Shown here one piece after another: positions 5,298 through 12,662 of a stretch of DNA of 18,225 bases (its first letter is position 1; each line of letters opens with the position of its first letter). Both the position numbers and the translations under genes were made by a program. The DNA is from DATGZH01 sp035297265 (GTDB lineage Bacteria > Actinomycetota > Acidimicrobiia > Acidimicrobiales > RAAP-2): positions 1-18,225 of the forward strand of contig DATGZH010000055.1 of the NCBI GenBank assembly GCA_035297265.1. The letters are read 5' to 3'. The notes under the pieces were generated by a model, which saw only the letters and a list, made by a program, of their open reading frames with translations, was not told the DNA's origin and did no database searches.

Positions 5298-6340
5298 TCA
5301 CCGTGCCGGTCGAGCTCGGCCCTCGGCGCTACCAGGTGATGGTGGGGGAAGGGGTGCGGCACCACCTGGCCCGGGTGCTGCCCGCCGGTGCCCGCCAGGC
5401 GGCCGTCGTCACCCAGGCCAACCTGGCCCCCTGGCTGGCCGACCTCGACCCCGGCGTGCCGTTCGAGGTCCACACGATCGACGACGGTGAGGAGGCCAAG
5501 TCCACCGAGACGGTGAGCGAGCTGTGTCGGGCCTTTGCCCGCTCCGGTCTCGCCCGTTCCGACGTGGTGGTGGCGGTGGGCGGCGGCGTCGTCACCGATA
5601 CCGCCGGCCTCGCCGCCGCCCTCTACCACCGGGGCACGGCCTACGTGAACGTGGCCACCTCGCTCCTCGCCCAGGTGGACGCAGCGATCGGCGGGAAGAC
5701 CGGCGTGAACATCCCGGAGGGGAAGAACCTGCTCGGCGCCATCTGGCAGCCGACGGCCGTGCTCTGCGACACCGAGGTGCTGTCGACGCTGCCGCCGCGG
5801 GAGTGGGCGTCGGGCCGGGGCGAGATGGCCAAGTACGCCTTCTTGACGGGGAAGGCCCCCGACACCGGCCTCCTCGAGATGGCGCTCCCCGAGCAGGTGG
5901 CCTTCTGCGCCACCTTGAAGGCGGCGGTCGTGGCCGAGGACGAGACCGAGGCGGGCCGCCGGGTGGTCCTCAACTACGGGCACACGCTGGGCCACGCCCT
6001 CGAGGCGGCGGCCTTCGCCGACGGCGACCTCCGCCACGGCGAGGCGGTGGCCATGGGCCTCGTGTTCGCGGCGATGCTCGCCCGGCGGTTGGGGCGCATC
6101 GACGACGAGCGGGTGGCCCTCCACCGGCGGGTGGTGGCCGGCTTCGACCTCCCGGTGGACCTCCCGGACGGGAGCGACCCCGAGGTGCTCGTGGGCTTCA
6201 TGGCCCGGGACAAAAAGGCGCGCCACGACCTCACCTTCGTGCTCGACGGCCCCGACGGGGTCGAACCGGTCCGCGGCGTAGGGAGCGGCGACGTGCTGGC
6301 TACCCTGGCGGACATGGCCGCAGCCAGGAGCGGAGCGTGA
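5294..6340 (+). CDS. aroB: 3-dehydroquinate synthase
   Basis: Converts DAHP to 3-dehydroquinate, using NAD and a divalent metal in the cytosol. The 348-residue length is normal. Key motifs are the NAD-binding G96-GGVVTD-102, ATSLLAQVDAAIGGKTGVN (122-139), E177 and K180 in GRGEMAKYAF, N227-Y-G-H230-TLGH, and R247-H248-GEAVAMG. E177, H230 and H248 are the expected zinc ligands by comparison with the family. The frame is open upstream to 4856, but that part is a shadow of aroK; the GTG at 5294 overlapping the aroK stop gives a normal N-terminus (VITVPVELGPRRYQVMVG). Its own stop overlaps aroQ (GTGA). Identification is secure. Confidence 0.96.
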   Translation: MITVPVELGPRRYQVMVGEGVRHHLARVLPAGARQAAVVTQANLAPWLADLDPGVPFEVHTIDDGEEAKSTETVSELCRAFARSGLARSDVVVAVGGGVVTDTAGLAAALYHRGTAYVNVATSLLAQVDAAIGGKTGVNIPEGKNLLGAIWQPTAVLCDTEVLSTLPPREWASGRGEMAKYAFLTGKAPDTGLLEMALPEQVAFCATLKAAVVAEDETEAGRRVVLNYGHTLGHALEAAAFADGDLRHGEAVAMGLVFAAMLARRLGRIDDERVALHRRVVAGFDLPVDLPDGSDPEVLVGFMARDKKARHDLTFVLDGPDGVEPVRGVGSGDVLATLADMAAARSGA

Positions 6341-6792
6341 GCGAGCCGGTGGTGCTCCTCTTGTCGGGACCCAACCTCGACCTCCTCGGCTCGCGCGAGC
6401 CCGAGGTCTACGGCACGGCCACGCTCGAGGACCACGTGCGTCGGGCCCGCACGACGGCCGAGCGGCTCGGCCTGCGGGTCGAGCACGTCCAGTCCAACCA
6501 CGAGGGTGTGCTCATCGAGGCGGTGCACGAGGCGAGGGAGGACGCGGCGGCGGTCGTCGTGAACGCCGGCGCCCTGTCGCACACCTCCTGGTCGCTCCAC
6601 GACGCGCTGGCCGCGTTCGACGGCGTCGTGGTCGAGCTGCACCTCTCGAACCCGGCGGCCCGCGAGCCCTGGCGGCACCAGTCCGTGCTCGCCCCGGTGA
6701 CCGACGGCCTGGTGGCCGGCTTCGGCGGTCTCGGCTACGAACTTGCCGTCGAGGCGGTCCACCGCCTCCTCGACGAGAAGGGAAGGACCTAG
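6337..6792 (+). CDS. aroQ: 3-dehydroquinate dehydratase, type II
   Basis: Dehydrates 3-dehydroquinate to 3-dehydroshikimate. The 151 residues match the small dodecameric type II enzyme. The conserved catalytic set is present at the same positions as in the mycobacterial enzyme: N13 (SGPNLDLLG), R20 and Y25 (SREPEVYG), N76 and H82 (NAGALSHTS), and H102 (VELHLSN). The residue before GPNL is Ser where Asn is usual; that residue is not the catalytic Asn. GTG 6337 overlaps the aroB stop (GTGA), with AGGAG seven to ten bases upstream. The stop TAG directly abuts the ATG of the next gene. The long open frame upstream is a shadow of aroB. Confidence 0.96.
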   Translation: MSEPVVLLLSGPNLDLLGSREPEVYGTATLEDHVRRARTTAERLGLRVEHVQSNHEGVLIEAVHEAREDAAAVVVNAGALSHTSWSLHDALAAFDGVVVELHLSNPAAREPWRHQSVLAPVTDGLVAGFGGLGYELAVEAVHRLLDEKGRT

Positions 6793-7917
6793 ATGACCGA
6801 CGACTCGACGCTCGCCCCCCTGGAGGTGGCCCGGCGGCTGCCGGGACTGGCCGAGCGGCTGGAGGAGGCCGAGGTGGACGCGCTCGTCGTGACGACGCTC
6901 GCCAACGTGCGCTACCTCAGCGGGTTCACCGGGTCGGCCGGCGTGCTCGTCGTGAGCGACGGGCAGGCCCTCCTCACGACCGACGGCCGCTACCGGACCC
7001 AGTCGGCCGAGCAGGTGGCCCGGGTCGGGGTGGCCGACCGGGTGGCCATCGAGATCGGCGCGGCGTCCGTCCAGCGCGACGCGGCCAAGGCCTTCCTGTC
7101 CGGCGTCGGACGGGTGGGCCTCGAGGCCGACGACGTGAGCTGGTCGGCGAGCAACCGCTGGGCCGACGTGCTCGAACGCGAGCTGGTGCCGACGAGCGGC
7201 GTGGTCGAGGCCCTCCGCGAGGTGAAAGACGATGGGGAGCTCGACCGCATGCGGCGGGCCGCGGCCATCGCCGACGCCGCCCTCGGCGAGGTGCTGCCGC
7301 TCCTCGGTGAGGCCGACTCGACCGGGCTCACAGAAGAGGAGTTCGCCCTCGCCCTCGACACGGCGATGCGCCGCCTCGGGGCCGAGGGCACGGCCTTCGA
7401 CACGATCGTGGCCACCGGCCCCAACTCGGCCAAGCCCCACCACCACCCGACCGACCGGGTGTTCCAGCGGGGCGACCCCGTGGTCGTCGACTTCGGCGCC
7501 ATCTTCGAGGGCTACCGCTCCGACATGACCCGCACCTTCTGCATCGGCGGGGAGCCGACGGGCGAGCTGGCCCGGGTGTTCGAGGTGGTCGGGTCCTCCC
7601 AGCGGGCCGGCGTCGCCGCCGTGCGGGCGGGGGCCACGGCCAAGGAGGTCGACGACGTCTGCCGCCAGGTGATCACCGAGGCCGGTTGGGGCGACCGTTT
7701 CGAGCACGGCACCGGCCACGGGGTCGGGCTCGACATCCACGAGGCCCCGACGGTGAGCCCGCTCGGCACCGCTATCCTGGCTCCCGGCGTCGTCGTGACC
7801 GTCGAGCCCGGTATCTACCTCCCGGGCGTGGGCGGGGTGCGCATCGAGGACACGCTCGTCGTGACCGAGGACGGCAGCCAGCCCCTGACTCATTTCACGA
7901 AGGACGTCGCTGCCTGA
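6793..7917 (+). CDS. pepQ: M24 family metallopeptidase (Xaa-Pro aminopeptidase/dipeptidase-like)
   Basis: Predicted cytosolic dinuclear metallopeptidase that removes residues next to proline. The 374 residues comprise a creatinase-type N-terminal domain (about 10-140) and a pita-bread catalytic domain (about 150-374). All five metal ligands are seen: D233 and D244 (VVVDFGAIFEGYRSD), H309 (GTGHGVGLDIHE), E338 (VEPGIYLPG) and E352 (VRIEDT). ATG 6793 follows the aroQ stop with no gap, and the stop shares a base with the efp start (TGATG). The position between aroQ and efp is conserved in actinobacteria, where the gene is usually named pepQ; aminopeptidase versus dipeptidase activity cannot be told from sequence. 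Confidence 0.92.
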   Translation: MTDDSTLAPLEVARRLPGLAERLEEAEVDALVVTTLANVRYLSGFTGSAGVLVVSDGQALLTTDGRYRTQSAEQVARVGVADRVAIEIGAASVQRDAAKAFLSGVGRVGLEADDVSWSASNRWADVLERELVPTSGVVEALREVKDDGELDRMRRAAAIADAALGEVLPLLGEADSTGLTEEEFALALDTAMRRLGAEGTAFDTIVATGPNSAKPHHHPTDRVFQRGDPVVVDFGAIFEGYRSDMTRTFCIGGEPTGELARVFEVVGSSQRAGVAAVRAGATAKEVDDVCRQVITEAGWGDRFEHGTGHGVGLDIHEAPTVSPLGTAILAPGVVVTVEPGIYLPGVGGVRIEDTLVVTEDGSQPLTHFTKDVAA

Positions 7918-8477
7918 TGGCCGTTTCCACCAACGATCTCAAGAACGGCATGACCCTGGACCTGCCCGAGGGGCTGTTCAACGTGGTCGAGTTCCAGCAC
8001 GTGAAGCCGGGCAAGGGCGGCGCGTTCGTGCGGACCAAGTTGAAGAACGTCCGCAGCGGCGCCGTCCTCGAGCGCACCTACCGGGCCGACGAGAAGCTCG
8101 AACAGGCCATCATCGACAAGCGCGAGATGCAGTTCCTCTACCGCGACGGTGGCGACGACGTGTTCATGGACACCGCCTCCTACGAGCAGCTGCAGGTGCC
8201 GGCGTCCTCCCTGGGCGACGCCGCCCACTACCTGAAGGAGGGCAACCAGGTGGTCCTCCAGCTCTACCGGGACGAGATCGTGGGCATCGACCTTCCCGCC
8301 GCGGTCGAGCTGGCCGTGTCCGAGACCGAGCCGGGGGAGAAGGGCGACCGGGTCTCGGGCGCCCGCAAGCCGGCCACGCTCGAGACGGGCCTCGTCGTGC
8401 AGGTGCCCCTGTTCGTCAACCCGGGCGACGCCATCAAGGTCGACACCCGCACGGGTGAGTACCTGACCCGGGCCTGA
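7917..8477 (+). CDS. efp: Elongation factor P
   Basis: Binds the ribosome between the P and E sites and rescues stalling at polyproline stretches. The 186-residue protein shows the three-barrel EF-P build: KOW-like domain I (MAVSTNDLKNGM...), then EF-P/YeiP domains with VFMDTASYEQ and the C-terminal VPLFVNPGDAIKVDTRTGEY. The domain I tip is P31-G-K33-G-G-A, so the modifiable position is lysine, as in the actinobacterial PGKG type that is reported to work without modification. The second proline common in that loop is Gly here. ATG 7917 overlaps the upstream TGA by one base. It is followed seven bases later by nusB, an association common to many bacteria. Confidence 0.97.
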   Translation: MAVSTNDLKNGMTLDLPEGLFNVVEFQHVKPGKGGAFVRTKLKNVRSGAVLERTYRADEKLEQAIIDKREMQFLYRDGGDDVFMDTASYEQLQVPASSLGDAAHYLKEGNQVVLQLYRDEIVGIDLPAAVELAVSETEPGEKGDRVSGARKPATLETGLVVQVPLFVNPGDAIKVDTRTGEYLTRA

Positions 8478-8484
8478 GGCTCCC

Positions 8485-8889
8485 GTGGCCGGGAGCGACG
8501 GGGCCACCCGCCACCAGTCGAGGGAGCGGGCCCTCGGGCTCCTCTACGAGGCCGAGATGAAGGGGGAGACGCCGACCGCGGTGCTGGCGGCCCTGCCCGT
8601 CGCCCCGGACCCCTTCTGCGTGGCCCTCGTGACCGCGGTCGACGCGCGTGGCCGCGAGGCGGACGAGCTCGTGGCCGAGGCCTCCGAGGGCTGGTCGCTC
8701 GAACGGATGGCCGTGGTCGACCGCCTCGTCCTCCGGCTGGCCGTCACCGAGCTCCTCTCGGGCGACGAGGTCCCGGTGGCCGTCGTGATCGACGAGGCCG
8801 TCCAGCTCGCCAAGACCTACTCCACCGACGACTCGGGCCGCTTCGTGAACGGCGTGCTCTCGACCGTGGCCGAACGGACCCGGGGCTGA
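8485..8889 (+). CDS. nusB: Transcription antitermination factor NusB
   Basis: All-helical RNA-binding protein that, with NusE (S10), joins the antitermination complex on rRNA leader transcripts. The 134-residue length fits. Recognisable segments are RHQSRERALGLLYEAE at the N-terminus, LERMAVVDRLVLRLAVTELL in the middle and VVIDEAVQLAKTYSTDDS followed by GRFVNGVL, all diagnostic for NusB. Start GTG 8485 with GAGG five bases upstream, inside the efp stop region. It is the last gene of the aro-efp operon: its stop lies in the left arm of a palindrome shared with the convergent hydrolase gene. Confidence 0.95.
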   Translation: MAGSDGATRHQSRERALGLLYEAEMKGETPTAVLAALPVAPDPFCVALVTAVDARGREADELVAEASEGWSLERMAVVDRLVLRLAVTELLSGDEVPVAVVIDEAVQLAKTYSTDDSGRFVNGVLSTVAERTRG

Positions 8890-8908
8890 GCAGGCGGCTC
8901 AGCGGTCC
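8876..8908. terminator. Palindrome over both stop codons of nusB and the hydrolase, candidate bidirectional terminator
   Basis: GCTGAG (8885-8890) and CTCAGC (8898-8903) form a perfect 6-bp stem around CAGGCGG, and GGACC (8876-8880) pairs with GGTCC (8904-8908) if CGGG (8881-8884) bulges. The nusB stop TGA (8887-8889) and the hydrolase stop (8899-8901, minus strand) sit in opposite arms. No T-run follows. Termination is inferred from position and structure. Confidence 0.55.
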
Positions 8909-9621
8909 CGGCGGGCCCGCAGGAAGGCCCGCACCGCCGCCCGGGCGTCGCCCCGGATCTCGGGGCCGTGGGTGAAGGCCGCGGTCTCGTAGTCCACCTC
9001 GCCTAGGCGCTCGGCCGTGTCCTTCGAGAGCTGGAAGTTCGAGCAGAACGTGGCGAAGGACCAGGCCATCTTGTTGCGGAAGTTGAAGATCGAGTCGCCG
9101 GTGATGAGCACCCCGCTGCGCTCGTGGAGGAACGAGCAGTGCCCGGGGGTGTGACCCGGCGTGTGGAGCACCCGCAGGCCCCCGCCGACGGCGATGAGGT
9201 CGCCTTCGACGAAGGTCTCGTCGACCGGGCACGAGGGGAGCTTCGAGCCCATGAGCGCGGCCACCTTGGCGAGCGGGCGGGTGGGGTCGAGCGGCGGCCG
9301 CCGGCCGGCGCGCAGGAACCCGGCGTCGTCGTCGTGGATGTGGACCGGGGCCCCGGTGCGGGTGCGCAGGCCGGCCGCCCCGCCCACGTGGTCGAAGTGG
9401 GCGTGGGTGAGGAGGATCTTCGTCACGTCGGTCGGGCGCCGGCCGATCTCGGAGAGCGCGGTGGCCAGCCGCTTCGGCGCCCCCTTCAGGCCGGCGTCGA
9501 CGAGGGTCACCGTGCCGCCGTCCTCCACGAAGGCGAACGAGTTGATGGCGTTCTTCCCGAGGGTGGGGATCCGGTAGAGGCCCTCGGCCAGACGGACGGG
9601 GGACGCCGGCACGCCGGTCAT
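8899..9621 (-). CDS. Metallo-beta-lactamase-fold hydrolase
   Basis: The 240-residue protein has the complete metal-binding set of the MBL fold: H73-A-H75-F-D77-H78 (THAHFDHVGG), H157 (TPGHTPGH), D176 (TGDSIF) and H218 (FTHGPEI). The N-terminal NSFAFVEDGGTVTLVDAGL is the usual opening of glyoxalase II-like and related hydrolases. There is no signal peptide, so it is presumably cytosolic. The substrate cannot be told; a thioester or a lactone is possible for this subgroup. It stands alone on the minus strand between the aro and pyr operons, where Streptomyces has the developmental regulator gene bldD. Start ATG 9621-9619; no clear ribosome site. The fold is certain, the reaction unknown. Confidence 0.9.
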   Translation of the reverse strand: MTGVPASPVRLAEGLYRIPTLGKNAINSFAFVEDGGTVTLVDAGLKGAPKRLATALSEIGRRPTDVTKILLTHAHFDHVGGAAGLRTRTGAPVHIHDDDAGFLRAGRRPPLDPTRPLAKVAALMGSKLPSCPVDETFVEGDLIAVGGGLRVLHTPGHTPGHCSFLHERSGVLITGDSIFNFRNKMAWSFATFCSNFQLSKDTAERLGEVDYETAAFTHGPEIRGDARAAVRAFLRARRDR

Positions 9622-9638
9622 CGTGCCACGGCCGCCGC

Positions 9639-9647
9639 TGCTATCGT
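9639..9647 (+). promoter_or_regulatory. Candidate extended -10 promoter of the pyr operon
   Basis: TGCTATCGT combines an extended TGn with TAnnnT (9642-9647). Transcription would start near 9655-9656, directly at the base of the PyrR-binding hairpin. No clear -35, which an extended -10 can tolerate. It lies in the 77-base gap between the divergent hydrolase and pyrR. Confidence 0.5.
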
Positions 9648-9656
9648 CGCCTCCGA

Positions 9657-9687
9657 CCGTGAAGCGGGTCCGGTGAGGCCCGTACGG
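9657..9687 (+). promoter_or_regulatory. PyrR-binding RNA hairpin in the pyr leader
   Basis: The loop segment TCCGGTGAGG (9669-9678) matches the PyrR-binding-loop consensus UCCnGnGAGG exactly. It is carried on a stem: GCGGG (9664-9668) pairs with CCCGT (9679-9683), and below a three-base purine bulge GAA (9661-9663) CCGT (9657-9660) pairs with ACGG (9684-9687). Lower stem, 5' purine bulge, upper stem and conserved loop are the architecture of known PyrR sites. The hairpin ends one base before AGGAGG of pyrR, with no terminator between, so PyrR bound with UMP would most simply block ribosome access, as described for mycobacteria, rather than attenuate transcription. Confidence 0.8.
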
Positions 9688-9688
9688 T

Positions 9689-9694
9689 AGGAGG
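9689..9694 (+). promoter_or_regulatory. pyrR ribosome binding site
   Basis: AGGAGG four bases before GTG 9699, immediately after the PyrR-binding hairpin. It fixes the pyrR start and is the likely point of repression. Confidence 0.75.
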
Positions 9695-9698
9695 CAGA

Positions 9699-10268
9699 GT
9701 GGCCGAACGCGAGCGCAGTCATACGCGGCCCCTCGGTGGTGTCTTCGTCCCCCACGCCCAGGTCCTCACCTCGGCCGACGTCCAGCGGGCGCTCACCCGC
9801 ATGGCCCACGAGGTGGCCGAGCGCAACGGCGGTCTCGACGACGTCGTCCTGGTCGGCCTGCAGACCGGCGGGGTCCCCCTGGCCGAGAGGATGGCCGAGC
9901 TGCTCCAGTCGGTGGAGGGCACGGCGGTGCCCGTCGGCTCCCTCGACGTGGCCTTCTACCGCGACGACATCGGGCTCCGCCCGGTGCTGCCCGAGGCGGT
10001 CACCGACATCCCGGGCGACCTCGCCGGCAAGGTGGTCGTCCTCGTCGACGACGTCCTCTTCACCGGGCGGACCGTCCGGGCCGCCCTGAACGCCCTCTCG
10101 GACTACGGCCGGGCCCGGGTGGTCCAGCTGGCGGTGATGGTGGACCGGGGGCACCGGGAGCTGCCGATCCGCCCGGACTACGTGGGCAAGAACCTGCCGA
10201 CCCGGCGCGACGAGATGGTCGACGTGAGCGAGGACGGGGTCAGCATCGGGACCCTGGAGAAGCAGTGA
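9699..10268 (+). CDS. pyrR: Pyrimidine operon regulator PyrR (uracil phosphoribosyltransferase-like)
   Basis: Binds pyr leader RNA in response to UMP and lowers pyr expression; many PyrR proteins also have uracil phosphoribosyltransferase activity. The 189 residues show a type I PRTase fold with the PRPP loop VVVLVDDVLFTGRT (D117, D118), the PyrR-specific DVAFYRDD (83-90) and GLQTGGVPLAERM (53-65). The C-terminal VGKNLPTRRDEMVDV is also typical of PyrR. First gene of the pyr operon; its own leader carries the matching RNA hairpin, indicating autoregulation. Its stop overlaps the pyrB GTG start (GTGA). Confidence 0.96.
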   Translation: MAERERSHTRPLGGVFVPHAQVLTSADVQRALTRMAHEVAERNGGLDDVVLVGLQTGGVPLAERMAELLQSVEGTAVPVGSLDVAFYRDDIGLRPVLPEAVTDIPGDLAGKVVVLVDDVLFTGRTVRAALNALSDYGRARVVQLAVMVDRGHRELPIRPDYVGKNLPTRRDEMVDVSEDGVSIGTLEKQ

Positions 10269-11278
10269 GCGACCGTCTGCTCGGGCCCCATCTCCTCTCG
10301 GTGGCCGACCTCGGCCGGGACGGCATCGGCGAGGTGCTCGCGGTGGCCGAGGCCTTCGCCGAGGTCGAGCGGCGGACGATCCCGAAGGTGCCGACGCTGC
10401 GCGGCCGGGTGGTGGCCACGCTCTTCTTCGAGGAGTCGACGAGGACGAGGCTCTCGTTCGAGACGGCGGCCAAGCGCCTCTCGGCCGACGTGCTCTCGCT
10501 CGCCGTGGCCACCTCGTCGGTGAAGAAGGGTGAGTCGCTGCGCGACACCGTCGAGACCATCGAGGCCATGGGCATCGACGCCCTGATTGTCCGGCACAGC
10601 GCGGCCGGCGCGGCGCACCGGGTGGCCGGCTGGGTCGAGCGGGCCCACGTCGTGAACGCCGGCGACGGCTGGCACGAGCACCCCACCCAGGCCCTCGTCG
10701 ACTGCTTCACCGTCCGCCAGGTCCTGGCCGAGCGGGACGGTGTGACCCCTTCGTCGCTCGGGACGTCGTGCTTCGAGGGGCTCTCGGTGCTCGTGGTGGG
10801 CGACATCCGCCACAGCCGGGTCGCCCGCTCCTCGATCCTCGCCTACGCGGCCCTCGGGGCGCGGGTCCGACTCTGTGCGCCGGGCAGCCTCCTCCCGCCT
10901 TCCCTCGAGGGCTGGCCGGTCGAGGTGGTGGGCGACCTCGACGCGGCGCTGCCCGAGGCCGACGTGGTGGCGCTCCTGCGCCTCCAGGCGGAGCGGGGCA
11001 GCGGCCAGTTCGTGCCCTCCCTCCGGGAGTACACGGCCCGCTTCGGCCTCACGGCCCGGCGGGCGGCCCTCCTCGGGAAGGAGGCCATCGTCACCCACCC
11101 CGGCCCCATGGTGCGGGGCGTCGAGATCGGGAGCGACGTGGCCGAGCTGCCGAACGCCGTGGTGACCCGCCAGGTGCAGAACGGGGTGGCAGTGCGCATG
11201 GCCGTCCTCTTCCTCCTCCTCGGGACGGCGCCGGTCGAGCTCGTGACGGACGAGGCCGCGGGGGCCGAGCGTGGCTGA
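10265..11278 (+). CDS. pyrB: Aspartate carbamoyltransferase catalytic subunit
   Basis: Joins carbamoyl phosphate and aspartate, the committed step of UMP synthesis. The 337-residue protein has the carbamoyl phosphate motif FFEESTRTRLSF (54-65), the mobile SVKKGES loop (85-91), HPTQAL (139-144), VVGDIRHSRVARS, LLRLQ and HPGPMVRGVEIGSD. It is slightly longer than the usual 300-310 residues because of an insert (ERDGVTPSSLGTSCFEG, about 158-174) and a C-terminal tail. No regulatory pyrI follows, as expected outside enterobacteria. Its stop lies eight bases inside pyrC, so the two are probably translationally coupled. Confidence 0.96.
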   Translation: MSDRLLGPHLLSVADLGRDGIGEVLAVAEAFAEVERRTIPKVPTLRGRVVATLFFEESTRTRLSFETAAKRLSADVLSLAVATSSVKKGESLRDTVETIEAMGIDALIVRHSAAGAAHRVAGWVERAHVVNAGDGWHEHPTQALVDCFTVRQVLAERDGVTPSSLGTSCFEGLSVLVVGDIRHSRVARSSILAYAALGARVRLCAPGSLLPPSLEGWPVEVVGDLDAALPEADVVALLRLQAERGSGQFVPSLREYTARFGLTARRAALLGKEAIVTHPGPMVRGVEIGSDVAELPNAVVTRQVQNGVAVRMAVLFLLLGTAPVELVTDEAAGAERG

Positions 11279-12662
11279 CGCGACCCGGGGCGCCAGCAAG
11301 CGCCCCCCCACCCTCGTCATCCGGGGCGGACGGCTCATCGACGGCACGGGCACGAAGGTGGCCGACGTGGCGGTGGCCGACGGCAAGGTGGTGGCCGTCG
11401 AGGAGGGGCTGGCGGTGCCGTCGGGGGCGACGGTGCTCGACGCCGGCGGCTGTTGGGTGACGCCCGGCTTCGTCGACCTGCACGCCCACCTGCGCCAGCC
11501 GGGGCGGGAGGAGGCCGAGACCGTCGAGACGGGCACCCGGGCCGCGGCCCTCGGCGGCTACACCGCGGTGGTGGCGATGCCCAACACCGAGCCGGCCATC
11601 GACGACGCCGGCACGGCCCGCGAGGTGCTCGAGCTCGGCCGGCATGCCCTCAGCGAGGTGGCGGTGGCCGGCGCGGTCACCGTGGGGCGGTCGGGGGAGC
11701 GGCTCGCCCCCATGGGGGAGCTCGCCGCGCTCGGCGTGCGGCTCTTCACCGACGACGGGGCCGGCGTCCAGGACGGCGGCCTCTTCCGCCGGGCCCTCGA
11801 CTACGCCCGCGACCTCGGCGTGACCCTCGCCGAGCACTGCGAGGACGACGACCTCGCAGCCGGCGGGGTCATGCACGAAGGGGTCTGGTCGAGCCGGCTC
11901 GGGCTCCCGGGCACGCCCTCGGCGGCCGAGGAGGTCATGGCGGCCCGGGACATCGCCCTCGTCCGGCTCACCGGGGGCCGGCTCCATCTGCTGCACCTCT
12001 CGACGGCCGGCTCGGCCGAGCTCGTGCGCCGGGCCAAGGCCGAGGGCCTCCCGGTCACCGCCGAGGTGGCGCCGCACCACCTGGCGCTCACCGACGAGCT
12101 CGTCGCCGGCTACGACCCGGTGTACAGGGTCAGCCCGCCGCTGCGGCCGGCCGCCGACGTGGCGGCCTGCTGCGAGGCGGTGCGCGACGGCACGTTCGAC
12201 GCGGTGGCCACCGACCATGCGCCTCACCCACCCGAGGCGAAGGACGTGCCTTTCGCCGAGGCGGCCCCGGGCATGCTCGGCCTGGAGACGGCGTTCGCCG
12301 TGGCTTTCACCGAGCTGCACGGCCCGGCCGAGGAGGGCTGGGTGGCCGACACCCCCGGCGGTGACCGGCTGGCCCCGCGCCGCTTCTTCGAGGTCTTCAG
12401 CTGGGGGCCGGCGGCCATCGCCGGGCTCGGCCCGGCCGACCCCCGCCCGGGCGGTCAGAGCGCCCAGGGTGGTCCGATCCAGCCGGGGGCGGCGGCCAAT
12501 CTCTGTGTGGTCGACCCCCGAGCCACCTGGACGGTGGACCCCGGCCGGCTGGCCAGCCGCAGCCGCAACACCCCCTACGCCGGGCGACGGCTCTCTGGCC
12601 GGGTGCGTCACACCGTGCTCCGGGGCGAGCCGGTGGTGCTCGACGGCGAGGCCCAGCGGTGA
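11271..12662 (+). CDS. pyrC: Dihydroorotase
   Basis: Cyclises carbamoyl aspartate to dihydroorotate; zinc-dependent amidohydrolase of the long, class I type. In the 463 residues the metal and catalytic residues are seen: H71-A-H73 (FVDLHAHLR), H189 (LAEHCED), H242 (LLHLST) and D315 (ATDHAPH), with FTDDGAGV holding the aspartate that bridges the metals in this class. At 463 residues it is longer than most 425-430-residue homologues, with an N-terminal extension (ADATRGASKRPP) and a loop near PADPRPGGQSAQGG. The GTG start lies inside pyrB and its stop overlaps carA (GTGA). Confidence 0.95.
   Translation: MADATRGASKRPPTLVIRGGRLIDGTGTKVADVAVADGKVVAVEEGLAVPSGATVLDAGGCWVTPGFVDLHAHLRQPGREEAETVETGTRAAALGGYTAVVAMPNTEPAIDDAGTAREVLELGRHALSEVAVAGAVTVGRSGERLAPMGELAALGVRLFTDDGAGVQDGGLFRRALDYARDLGVTLAEHCEDDDLAAGGVMHEGVWSSRLGLPGTPSAAEEVMAARDIALVRLTGGRLHLLHLSTAGSAELVRRAKAEGLPVTAEVAPHHLALTDELVAGYDPVYRVSPPLRPAADVAACCEAVRDGTFDAVATDHAPHPPEAKDVPFAEAAPGMLGLETAFAVAFTELHGPAEEGWVADTPGGDRLAPRRFFEVFSWGPAAIAGLGPADPRPGGQSAQGGPIQPGAAANLCVVDPRATWTVDPGRLASRSRNTPYAGRRLSGRVRHTVLRGEPVVLDGEAQR

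Noticed and set aside
2578..7893. Long antisense frames over prepilin peptidase/aroC (2578-4407) and aroB/aroQ/pepQ (5974-7893)
   Set aside because: Same codon-bias artefact; low-complexity Arg/Gly/His/Glu sequence crossing several real genes with no ribosome site or family motif.
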